Below the pieces are notes generated by a model. It was not told the origin of the DNA and did no database searches. It was given only the letters and a program-made list of their open reading frames with translations. 6,351 nt of DNA from Patescibacteria group bacterium. GTDB taxonomy: Bacteria; Patescibacteriota; Minisyncoccia; Moranbacterales; JAKLHP01. A program made the translations under genes and the position numbers. The DNA lies in NCBI GenBank assembly GCA_022710085.1, contig JAKLHP010000050.1, positions 1 through 6,351 of the forward strand, read 5' to 3'. Numbering within the stretch: position 1 is the first letter of the stretch; each line of letters opens with the position of its first letter. Positions 1 through 5,999 of the stretch are shown one piece after another.

Positions 1-708
1 GATAATACTCCGATGAAACTCGGAGCAGACGGAGTGAATGTTTCTGCTCCGATTTGGAGAGATTTTTTGGATCAAGTTCTGAAGAATTATTCGATAGAAA
101 ACTTTCCAAAATATGAGAAAGAAGAAACCGGAAAGGATATTTTAGATGGGAAATTAAGCATTGAAAAAGATGTAAAAGTATGTGAAATTCCAGGAGAAAA
201 TGACAAATATTGCCTGGCTAATGATTATTGCAAGGATTCGGATAAAAAGGATTTTGCCAATGTGCATAACATTCTATATTTTGTGGACAAGGGTGACCCC
301 CGTGGAGATAAGCCGAAAAATCCCGAAAGTGATCCGCAATATGATAACTGGGAAAAAGGAGTGGAAAAATGGATAGAAAAAGAAGACGATTATATTATCG
401 GAGAACCACCAGAAGACGAATGTGAAGAAGAAGATTTCGAAAAATATAAACCGAGTATTTCAATTAGTGTCTCCCAGGATTCAAATAAATTAAAAATATC
501 ATCCAGCATCAAAGCTTCTTATGGAATAGATAAGATTAATTTTTATGTGGACGGAGACAAAGTTGGGTCAAAAACTTCCGGAAGTATGACCTATTCAATG
601 CCCGAAAGCCTCAAGGGGAAAAATGTCGAAGTTAAAGTTGAAATTATTGATAAAAATGGAAACAAAGACAGCGATAGTGAGAAAATCGACATTGATTCGT
701 GGATATAA
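1..708 (+). CDS. Penicillin-binding protein 1A-type transglycosylase/transpeptidase, C-terminal part (5' truncated)
   Basis: The reading frame is open from base 1 and ends at TAA 706-708, so 235 C-terminal residues are visible; the ATG at 13 is internal. The opening 'GADGVNVSAPIWRDFL' (visible residues 8-23) matches the end of the transpeptidase domain of class A PBPs, where a G-x-x-A-A-P-I-W-x-x-F/Y motif follows the active-site region. The glycosyltransferase domain and the catalytic SxxK, SxN and KTG motifs would lie upstream, outside the window. After this come a linker with Cys at 61, 71, 77 and 141, a 'KNPESDPQYDNW' segment (about 106-117) that I associate with CPR PBP1A proteins, and an Ig-like beta domain (about 151-235, 'YGIDKINFYVDGDKVG', 'VKVEIIDKNGN'). 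The family polymerises lipid II and cross-links peptidoglycan on the outer face of the membrane. The class is well supported by the tail; the exact subfamily is inferred because the catalytic domains are not visible. Confidence 0.85.
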   Translation, partial: DNTPMKLGADGVNVSAPIWRDFLDQVLKNYSIENFPKYEKEETGKDILDGKLSIEKDVKVCEIPGENDKYCLANDYCKDSDKKDFANVHNILYFVDKGDPRGDKPKNPESDPQYDNWEKGVEKWIEKEDDYIIGEPPEDECEEEDFEKYKPSISISVSQDSNKLKISSSIKASYGIDKINFYVDGDKVGSKTSGSMTYSMPESLKGKNVEVKVEIIDKNGNKDSDSEKIDIDSWI

Positions 709-728
709 GGAACAAAATTTTAAAATTT

Positions 729-1301
729 ATGATTTCTAAAATAAAAGGAAAAATTGAATATATTCGAGATTCGTATGTGGTCGTCGGGGTTAATAATATT
801 GGTTATAAGGTTTTTGTAACCCCTTTTGTTCTCGGAAAAATAGCCGGTAGTCAGGAAGTTGATTTTTTCATTCACACCTATGTCCGTGAAGATATTCTAG
901 CGCTTTATGGTTTTTTGACTTTGGAAGAATTGGAAATGTTCGAGCTCCTGATTTCTATTTCCGGAATCGGACCAAAAGCGGGACTCGGCATCCTTTCAAT
1001 TGCCGATGCCAAAACCATTCGAACTGCAATCCTGAATGAAGATCCCTCGGTTCTTACTAAGGTTTCCGGAGTGGGGAAAAAGACGGCCGAGAGGGTAATC
1101 TTGGAGCTTAAAAATAAGATTGCCGATCTTTCGGAACACGAAAAAGATGAAATTATGGCCGATAGCGATGCCTTGGAGGCTCTTGTGGGAATGGGGTATT
1201 CTGTTTCAGAAGCTCGTGAATCTCTCAAATTAGTTTCAGTTGAAATTAAAGATATTGGAGAAAGAGTAAAACTGGCGCTTAAGAATTTAGGAAAAAAATA
1301 A
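729..1301 (+). CDS. ruvA: Holliday junction branch migration protein RuvA
   Basis: This 190-residue protein is close to the usual RuvA length of about 200. RuvA tetramers bind four-way DNA junctions and recruit the RuvB ATPase for branch migration before RuvC cleavage. Domain order is as expected: an N-terminal OB fold (about 1-62, starting 'MISKIKGKIEYI' with 'VGVNNIGYKV'), two helix-hairpin-helix motifs ('SGIGPKAGLGILS' near residue 77 and 'VSGVGKKTAERVILEL' at 112-127), then a flexible acidic linker and the C-terminal RuvB-binding domain ('ALEALVGMGYSVSEA', about 150-190). I chose ATG 729 because it places the conserved MI-x-x-I/L-x-G-K opening at residue 1. The in-frame GTG at 699 would add ten residues not expected in RuvA and overlap the PBP end. 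The ribosome site is weak: AAGG at 707-710 lies 18 bases upstream, so translation may be coupled to the PBP gene. ruvB and ruvC are not in the window. The gene looks intact. Confidence 0.97.
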   Translation: MISKIKGKIEYIRDSYVVVGVNNIGYKVFVTPFVLGKIAGSQEVDFFIHTYVREDILALYGFLTLEELEMFELLISISGIGPKAGLGILSIADAKTIRTAILNEDPSVLTKVSGVGKKTAERVILELKNKIADLSEHEKDEIMADSDALEALVGMGYSVSEARESLKLVSVEIKDIGERVKLALKNLGKK

Positions 1302-1324
1302 TATTTAAATTTCATATAAATAAA

Positions 1325-1351
1325 AAAAATCGAAAGCGATCCTCGATTTTT
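1325..1351 (+). terminator. Terminator-like hairpin after ruvA
   Basis: AAAAATCGA (1325-1333) pairs perfectly with TCGATTTTT (1343-1351) around a 9-base loop, starting 24 bases after the ruvA stop. The right arm ends in T-rich sequence and the left arm in an A-tract, so it could act on either strand. The stem has only three G-C/C-G-type positions and is AU-rich, so its strength is uncertain. It is the natural end of a PBP-ruvA transcript. Confidence 0.6.
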
Positions 1352-1394
1352 ATTATTAACCGATTTCAATTTATTTGTTTAAATGTTGATACGC

Positions 1395-1478
1395 ATAGGT
1401 CGCATTCTTTTTATTTCGGTGTCATGTTGAGCAAAAAAGACACTGGCGAGCAGTGACTCGCAATCACATGCGATTTAT
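1395..1478 (+). ncRNA. Candidate structured RNA (three-way junction) in the ruvA-femAB gap
   Basis: Three helices nest consistently. P1 pairs 1395-1405 with 1468-1478 (11 bp, two G-U). P2 pairs 1417-1423 with 1439-1445 (7 bp, one G-U; 15-base A-rich loop). P3 pairs 1446-1450 (GCGAG) with 1457-1461 (CTCGC) around a 6-base loop. P2 and P3 abut with no unpaired base between them, so they could stack. A terminator-like hairpin follows at 1483-1505. I found no long open frame here and do not recognise a known riboswitch, tRNA, tmRNA or SRP RNA. No convincing promoter directly upstream was found, and the strand is assumed from the downstream T-tract. The pairing is seen in the sequence; that it is an RNA gene or leader element is inference. 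Confidence 0.35.
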
Positions 1479-1482
1479 AGTT

Positions 1483-1517
1483 GGGAGAGTTCAATTACGG
1501 CTCCCCCCTTTTTATTT
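1483..1517 (+). terminator. Terminator-like hairpin with T-tract
   Basis: GGGAG (1483-1487) pairs with CTCCC (1501-1505) around a 13-base loop, followed by CCC and a run of T with further T-rich sequence (1509-1520). The stem is short but GC-rich, and the local G/C concentration stands out in AT-rich surroundings. The three C residues between stem and T-tract are not ideal for an intrinsic terminator. It would end any transcript made from the structured region just upstream. Confidence 0.4.
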
Positions 1518-1616
1518 ATTTGAAAATAAAAAACTATTTCTTGAAAGTTTTTTTTGACTATTTATTGCGCGTAATCATTTTGTGCAAATATTGTTTATTT
1601 GTCTATTGTAGTTATA

Positions 1617-1622
1617 TATAAT
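1617..1622 (+). promoter_or_regulatory. Candidate -10 box for the femAB-like gene
   Basis: A perfect TATAAT lies 26 bases before the chosen ATG at 1649. At a 17-base spacer the -35 position (1594-1599) reads TTTATT, a poor match; TTGTTT at 1591-1596 is better but 20 bases away. Transcription would start near 1629, giving a leader of about 20 bases without a Shine-Dalgarno site. In AT-rich DNA a TATAAT can arise by chance, so the position relative to the gene is the main support. Confidence 0.4.
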
Positions 1623-1648
1623 ATGATTCTAATAGTAATATATGTTTT

Positions 1649-2638
1649 ATGTGTCAGGATAATCCAGGTAAAATTAGGGAAAATATTGATTTTCTCCAGT
1701 CGGAAGAATGGCGGATATTCCAGGAAGCGACAGGAAAAAGAACGTTCCATGTGGAAAATGGAGGTTTTTCGGCGAATGTCATCGAACATAAGCTTCCGTT
1801 TGTCGGGAAGTATTTTTATATACCGCGTTGGCCTTCATCAATAATTTCAAATTTTCAGTTCTTAATTTTCGATGAAGTATTTGATCTGGCGAAAAAAGAA
1901 AAAATCGGATGGATCAGAATCGAACCGGAAAATGAAAAGATTCTGGGTTTGATCAAGAAAAATTTGGGTTATGAAATTAAGAAAGCGCCTCATGATATGC
2001 AGCCAAAAGAAATTTTTATGATCGATATCACGAAATCAGAAGAAGAAATTTTAACTGAAATGAAGCCGAAGACCAGGTATAATATAAATCTTGCCAGAAA
2101 AAGAGGAGTTTCCGTAAAAATAGTTTCAGAAAATGAAATCGATGAATATATAGAAAAATTCATAGAAATAGTTAATTTAACAGCAAAGCGAAAAAATATT
2201 AAGTTTCATCCGGGAGATTATTATCGAAAAATGGTTGAAACAATTCCGGGAAATATTTTAAAATTATATATAGCTGAATATAAAAACAAAATTATTGCAG
2301 CCAATCTGGTTGTGTTTTATGAAAAAATTGCAACTTATCTTCATGGAGCGACTGATGATGAATATCGAAATGCTATGGCACCCTATCTTCTTCAATGGCA
2401 ATCAATTTTGGATGCCCAAAAAACAGGATGCGAAAAATATGATTTTGGAGGAGCAAGAGTAACAAACGGTGAAAAAAAATCAGAGAATAATGATTGGAGT
2501 GGAATTACAAGGTTTAAGTTAGGATTTTCGCCAAAAACAGAAACAACAAAATTCCCTGGAAGTTACGATATAGTTATTAACAGGAGAAAATATTATTTTT
2601 ATGTTATAATATCTAGGTTAAGGAGGAGGGGGGGATAA
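1649..2638 (+). CDS. FemAB/MurM-type peptidoglycan bridge aminoacyltransferase
   Basis: This 329-residue protein belongs to the FemAB (FemX/FmhB/MurM) family of GNAT-fold enzymes, which transfer an amino acid from aminoacyl-tRNA to the stem peptide of lipid II or its bridge, at the cytoplasmic face of the membrane. Family features in order: 'FLQSEEWRIFQE' near the N terminus, 'LPFVGKYFYIPRWP' (about 50-63), 'MKPKTRYNINLARKRGV' with K141-T-R-Y-N, 'TAKRKN' at 178, a 'YYRKM' segment, 'YLHGATDDEYRN' with H232-G-A, and 'YDFGGAR' near 265-271, then an 'FKLGF...GSYD' ending and a basic tail 'RLRRRGG'. I chose ATG 1649 because the FLQS motif then sits at its usual distance from the N terminus; no Shine-Dalgarno precedes it. 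No FemA-type coiled-coil arm is obvious. Which amino acid is added cannot be read from the sequence. It ends 18 bases before the surface-protein start, in the same frame. Confidence 0.9.
   Translation: MCQDNPGKIRENIDFLQSEEWRIFQEATGKRTFHVENGGFSANVIEHKLPFVGKYFYIPRWPSSIISNFQFLIFDEVFDLAKKEKIGWIRIEPENEKILGLIKKNLGYEIKKAPHDMQPKEIFMIDITKSEEEILTEMKPKTRYNINLARKRGVSVKIVSENEIDEYIEKFIEIVNLTAKRKNIKFHPGDYYRKMVETIPGNILKLYIAEYKNKIIAANLVVFYEKIATYLHGATDDEYRNAMAPYLLQWQSILDAQKTGCEKYDFGGARVTNGEKKSENNDWSGITRFKLGFSPKTETTKFPGSYDIVINRRKYYFYVIISRLRRRGG
2602..2610 (+). promoter_or_regulatory. Candidate extended -10 promoter inside the femAB 3' end
   Basis: TGTTATAAT is a perfect extended -10 element (TG-n-TATAAT). No good -35 is present at 16-18 bases, but extended -10 promoters can work without one. 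Transcription would begin near 2617, just before the purine-rich AAGGAGG stretch, and would allow the surface protein to be expressed apart from the aminoacyltransferase. The element is also coding sequence (it spans codons for the YVIIS region of the FemAB tail), so chance occurrence is possible. Confidence 0.4.
2620..2634 (+). promoter_or_regulatory. Strong Shine-Dalgarno-like purine tract at unusual distance
   Basis: AAGGAGGAGG followed by further G (seven G in a row at 2628-2634) is a near-perfect anti-16S match, in a window where other genes lack one. No ATG, GTG or TTG lies 5-12 bases downstream in the surface-protein frame. The chosen TTG (2657) is 22 bases from the end of the G-run and an in-frame CTG (2648) is 13 bases away. 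It also encodes the RRRGG end of the FemAB protein, so it may simply be coding sequence. Confidence 0.4.
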
Positions 2639-2656
2639 GAATTAACTCTGGTTTTT

Positions 2657-5600
2657 TTGTTTAGAAAAATAAAGATAAAAAAGAATAAATTAAGAATAAA
2701 ACTACCATTGAAAGTGTTTTTTGGCATGCTCTTTTTAATGTTGTTTTTTACGATTGAGAATTGTTTAGCTGCTGTCAATAGAGAAATTGATTATCGGGGA
2801 AAATTAACTTATTCCGGAGGAAATATAGTTACGGACGGCACCTATGATATGCGTTTTCGAATCTACGACTCTTTGACTGATGGCATTCTTCTTTGGACTG
2901 GCATCCATACGGAATCCAATGGAAACCCGATAGCGGTAAACGACGGGATTTTTTCCGTCCTCCTCGGTTCCGGAACCGGAAACACCTTGAGTCTCGATTT
3001 CTCCACCAATTCCTATTATCTCGAAGTTTCCATCTATAACTCTGAAACTCCCGCTTGGGAAGATTTCTCTCCCAGAAAACAAATCGCTTCCGTTCCCCAA
3101 GCCTATAATGCCAACAGTATCATCGGAGACGGAAACATTAGTCTAAATAACACTTCCGCTTCCCAAGGCGCTGCCATCATCACCTACAATCCTGCCAGCG
3201 GAACCAATAACGCTTTGGAAATAACTTACGGTTCCGGCGGGGGATCCGGTACCGCTCTTCAAGTTACCCAATCCGGAGACGGAGACATTCTCCGGCTTTA
3301 TGATGATTCCAATCAAGTCTTTACTGTTCTGGATGGAGGGAATGTGGGAATTGGGACAACAAATCCATCCGAATTATTTACGGTTAATGCCGGCTCTTCC
3401 AATGCGGCTACTATCCTTACAAATGACGGAAATATTATAATGGGTCCCAATGCCTATCCAAATCGTGCAGGATCAACTGATTCCGGAGGAATTAATATTT
3501 ATGGAGGCGGTTCGATTAAGAGCGGATTATTTACAGAAGTAAATGGAAATTTGCTTAGTTATGGTATAAATTCAAGTCAACAGGGAGACAGGGATGCCAA
3601 TACAATAGGTGCGATATTTCGCTTGGATACACGTGCCGGTTCCCCTTACTGGAGCTTAAAACGACAACCGGTCGGAGGTTCATCAGAATATTCAGATTTT
3701 CAAATTTCATCCGTGGGAGATGTCGGATTCGGATCTGGACACAATAACGATACCAATAGCTTTCTCGGTCAAATGCATATTTTTACTCGATCAGCCGATG
3801 TTCCCGTATTGGTACTTCAGGGACAATCTTCACAAACGGCCAATCTTACTGAATGGAGGACCGGATCAGCAGGATCTGCCATGCTTCTCGGATCGGTAGA
3901 TGCAAATGGAAATTTTAGCATTGGAAGCGACGAAGCTCCTACTGACAGGGTAAATATTGCCCAGTCAACAAGTTCAAATGGTGTAGATGGGGTGCAAATA
4001 GAACTGGTAACTGTCGGCGATGCTGACGATATTGATAATGCCGGACTGAGGATAAATGTAACCTCTGGGAATTCAGGTGAAGATAATAGTTTGGAAGGTA
4101 TTATGGTAGGCAACATTACAGGACAAGCTGATACTCTAGAGTCAGCTTTAAAAATCGGAACAGGATGGGATAGGGATTTTATTTTTTCCAATGCTGATGC
4201 TGTTTGGGAATTCGTCGATAACACGACCCTTTCCTGGACTAATGGAGAAAACAATACTTTTCTTTTCAGGGATCTGAGTGCTAATTTCGGAGCTTCAATG
4301 GAAACTGGGGCAATGATTAGTCGAAATTCGTATATTGCTGAGGAATTTACTCGTGAAAGAGCAAATATTACTTCTTCCGGAAGATTAAACTGGGGTGATA
4401 ATACCCAGCTTGGAACAGTTGAAACGAACTCGTGTACTTTTAGCATACTTGACGATACTCCTAACGGAATACACAGGCAAGAAACTTCAGCAACGAATAG
4501 CGGTTGTCGAATTTACCACTCAGGATCAACATTAGGAACAGATCCTTCATTAATTTTTGATGCTGACAATTTACCGGTTATTTTGATGAAAGTCAGGCCT
4601 TCTAATGTGGGAACCAATGACAGGATTCGAGTAGGACTCGCGGACGATTATGTTTCCACAAACACAGATCCCAGCAACGGAATTTATTTCACTAATGATG
4701 CCTCTACTGGAAATTGGCAGGGAGTGACAAGATCAGGGGGGAATTCCACTACATATTCTTGTCCGTCAGCCATCCAAACCGGGACTTCCCAATTTGCTCT
4801 CCTCAAGATTGAAGTGCGTTCTGCAAACGATGTAAATTTTTTTGTGGATAACGATGTCAGCAATGGAATAGAATGGGAAACTTGCACCGGTGCGACTGGA
4901 AATGTTCCAACAGTCGCTCTTACCTCAATGTTGAAAAATTATTCAACCACTTCCGGAAGGATTTTGGATGTTGATTTTTTTCGGGCTTGGCAGGATGATA
5001 CGAAAATTCCGGCGATATTAGCCGGAGATGTCGATCCTTCAGAAATTGTGACTGAACAGGAAATTATCGATACGGCATCCGATACTTTTACCGCCAAAGA
5101 GTCGATAACTACTCCTAAGCTTTTTGCCGGTGTCATTGAAGCCGATCTTGTTAAGGCGAAAAAAATTGAAGGTATGGAGTTTGTTGAAACCAGGTTTGAC
5201 GAAACAGATCAGGGAATCAAGAATATTGGAAATGCAATCGAAGAATTGGAAAAGGAAATTTTATCACTAAAAAACTTGGCAAATTCAAATGAACCAAATA
5301 AGTCCGAAATGCTAGATGTGAAATATGTAGAAAAATTAATAGCAGAAGGAGGGATTACTGTTTCGGGGCCGGTTGATTTTCAGGGTCCGGCTGTCTTTAA
5401 GTCTCTCGCTGAATTTTTTGACAAAGTAATATTTAATAAAGACGTTGATTTCAAGGGAAAGGTTGTGGCTGACGGAGGAATAGTTCTAGGGAGAAGCATC
5501 AGCAGAGACACTGACTCTTCCGGATATGCTGTCATCAAGAAAGGAGAAAGAGCGGTAGAGATAAGATTTGAGAATCAGTATGAGGAACCCCCAATAATTA

Positions 5601-5971
5601 CAGCAAATCTGATGCAAAAAAAGATTGATGATGATGAGTTAGCCGAAGCATCCAGTGATCTTTTGCTTTTTTCTGATATCAAATTTATCATAGCCAAAGT
5701 TGACAAAAAAGGATTTTTTATTAAAATTGATCAACCAGCGATTACTGACATTGAATTTTCCTGGAATGCGGCGGCAGTTGAGAATGCCAAAACCTTTGAA
5801 GAAAATTCTGATCCTTATGGTTCAGACAGGGCTTCTGACAAGGAGAAAGATGAAGATGAGGATGAGGAAGTTGTTTTGAAACCGGAAGGAGGTTCTGAAG
5901 AAATTCAAAACACTTCAGATTCTCCTGATTCCAGCTTGGAAGCATCAGGTGCGCTTATTGATTCGGACTAA
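2657..5971 (+). CDS. Large secreted modular surface protein with tail-fibre-like repeats and a lectin-like domain
   Basis: This 1104-residue protein has no name I can assign. Residues 1-39 are a signal peptide: basic start 'RKIKIKKNK', hydrophobic core 'VFFGMLFLMLFF', cleavage probably near 'CLAA'; there is no clear lipobox. Residues about 40-150 form a beta-rich domain of the 'Y-x-G-x-L...DGTYDMRFRIYDS...LW...DGIFSVLLG...PRKQIASVPQAYNA' type, common at the N terminus of bacterial surface and tail-collar-like proteins. Residues about 185-450 carry tail-fibre-like units ('GNVGIGTTNPSE' at 228; 'VLVLQGQSSQTANL' near 384). Residues about 585-777 look like a jelly-roll (concanavalin/LamG-like) domain with four Cys. 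A short coiled coil follows (about 848-877), then a 'SGYAVIKKGERAVEIRF' beta module (about 955-1035) and an acidic, Ser-rich tail (about 1048-1104). There is no C-terminal membrane anchor or sortase motif. TTG 2657 is chosen because the next in-frame ATG (2726) would remove the basic part of the signal peptide. Adhesion or host attachment is inference. Confidence 0.8.
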   Translation: MFRKIKIKKNKLRIKLPLKVFFGMLFLMLFFTIENCLAAVNREIDYRGKLTYSGGNIVTDGTYDMRFRIYDSLTDGILLWTGIHTESNGNPIAVNDGIFSVLLGSGTGNTLSLDFSTNSYYLEVSIYNSETPAWEDFSPRKQIASVPQAYNANSIIGDGNISLNNTSASQGAAIITYNPASGTNNALEITYGSGGGSGTALQVTQSGDGDILRLYDDSNQVFTVLDGGNVGIGTTNPSELFTVNAGSSNAATILTNDGNIIMGPNAYPNRAGSTDSGGINIYGGGSIKSGLFTEVNGNLLSYGINSSQQGDRDANTIGAIFRLDTRAGSPYWSLKRQPVGGSSEYSDFQISSVGDVGFGSGHNNDTNSFLGQMHIFTRSADVPVLVLQGQSSQTANLTEWRTGSAGSAMLLGSVDANGNFSIGSDEAPTDRVNIAQSTSSNGVDGVQIELVTVGDADDIDNAGLRINVTSGNSGEDNSLEGIMVGNITGQADTLESALKIGTGWDRDFIFSNADAVWEFVDNTTLSWTNGENNTFLFRDLSANFGASMETGAMISRNSYIAEEFTRERANITSSGRLNWGDNTQLGTVETNSCTFSILDDTPNGIHRQETSATNSGCRIYHSGSTLGTDPSLIFDADNLPVILMKVRPSNVGTNDRIRVGLADDYVSTNTDPSNGIYFTNDASTGNWQGVTRSGGNSTTYSCPSAIQTGTSQFALLKIEVRSANDVNFFVDNDVSNGIEWETCTGATGNVPTVALTSMLKNYSTTSGRILDVDFFRAWQDDTKIPAILAGDVDPSEIVTEQEIIDTASDTFTAKESITTPKLFAGVIEADLVKAKKIEGMEFVETRFDETDQGIKNIGNAIEELEKEILSLKNLANSNEPNKSEMLDVKYVEKLIAEGGITVSGPVDFQGPAVFKSLAEFFDKVIFNKDVDFKGKVVADGGIVLGRSISRDTDSSGYAVIKKGERAVEIRFENQYEEPPIITANLMQKKIDDDELAEASSDLLLFSDIKFIIAKVDKKGFFIKIDQPAITDIEFSWNAAAVENAKTFEENSDPYGSDRASDKEKDEDEDEEVVLKPEGGSEEIQNTSDSPDSSLEASGALIDSD
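5849..5866 (+). repeat. Short GAT-GAR hexamer repeat in the acidic tail
   Basis: Three tandem hexamers (GATGAA, GATGAG, GATGAG) encode an Asp-Glu run starting at residue 1065 of the surface protein. Such a tract could vary in length by slippage, though only three copies are present. Confidence 0.5.
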
Positions 5972-5999
5972 ACTTAGGTAAAGTTTTATAGTAAAAAAT

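Noticed and set aside
182..376. 64-codon + strand frame inside the PBP gene
   Set aside because: It is an out-of-frame shadow of the PBP tail.
699..728. GTG 699 as the ruvA start
   Set aside because: It adds ten residues before the conserved RuvA opening and overlaps the PBP end; ATG 729 fits the family.
905..1369. 154-codon open frame on the - strand across ruvA
   Set aside because: It lies antisense to the well-supported ruvA, is Ser-rich low-complexity as expected of a mirrored frame, and resembles no family I know.
1441..1461. H-type pseudoknot from CACTG/CAGTG and GCGAG/CTCGC
   Set aside because: The order is right, but the connecting loops would be 0, 0 and 1 base, too short to cross two 5-bp stems; alternative hairpins are more likely.
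1458..1506. tRNA or tmRNA 3' end (GAGTTCAATT resembles a T-loop, followed by CTCCC)
   Set aside because: The putative T-stem arms GAGAG and ACGGC do not pair, there is no matching acceptor arm or anticodon arm in register, and no CCA end.
1528..1553. AAAAAACT/AGTTTTTT inverted repeat as a terminator
   Set aside because: The 8-bp stem has only one G-C pair, and A- and T-tracts of this kind arise by chance in AT-rich spacers.
1554..1582. TTGACT at 1554-1559 as a -35 box
   Set aside because: No acceptable -10 lies 16-18 bases downstream.
1599..1844. 81-codon + strand frame overlapping the femAB start
   Set aside because: It overlaps the FemAB-family N terminus in another frame and its product has no family features.
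3817..4446. 209-codon open frame on the - strand within the surface-protein gene
   Set aside because: It is antisense to the continuous 1104-residue frame, with no ribosome site or recognisable domain. The other - strand frames at 2804-3100, 4684-4887, 4939-5136 and 5742-5945 are rejected for the same reason.
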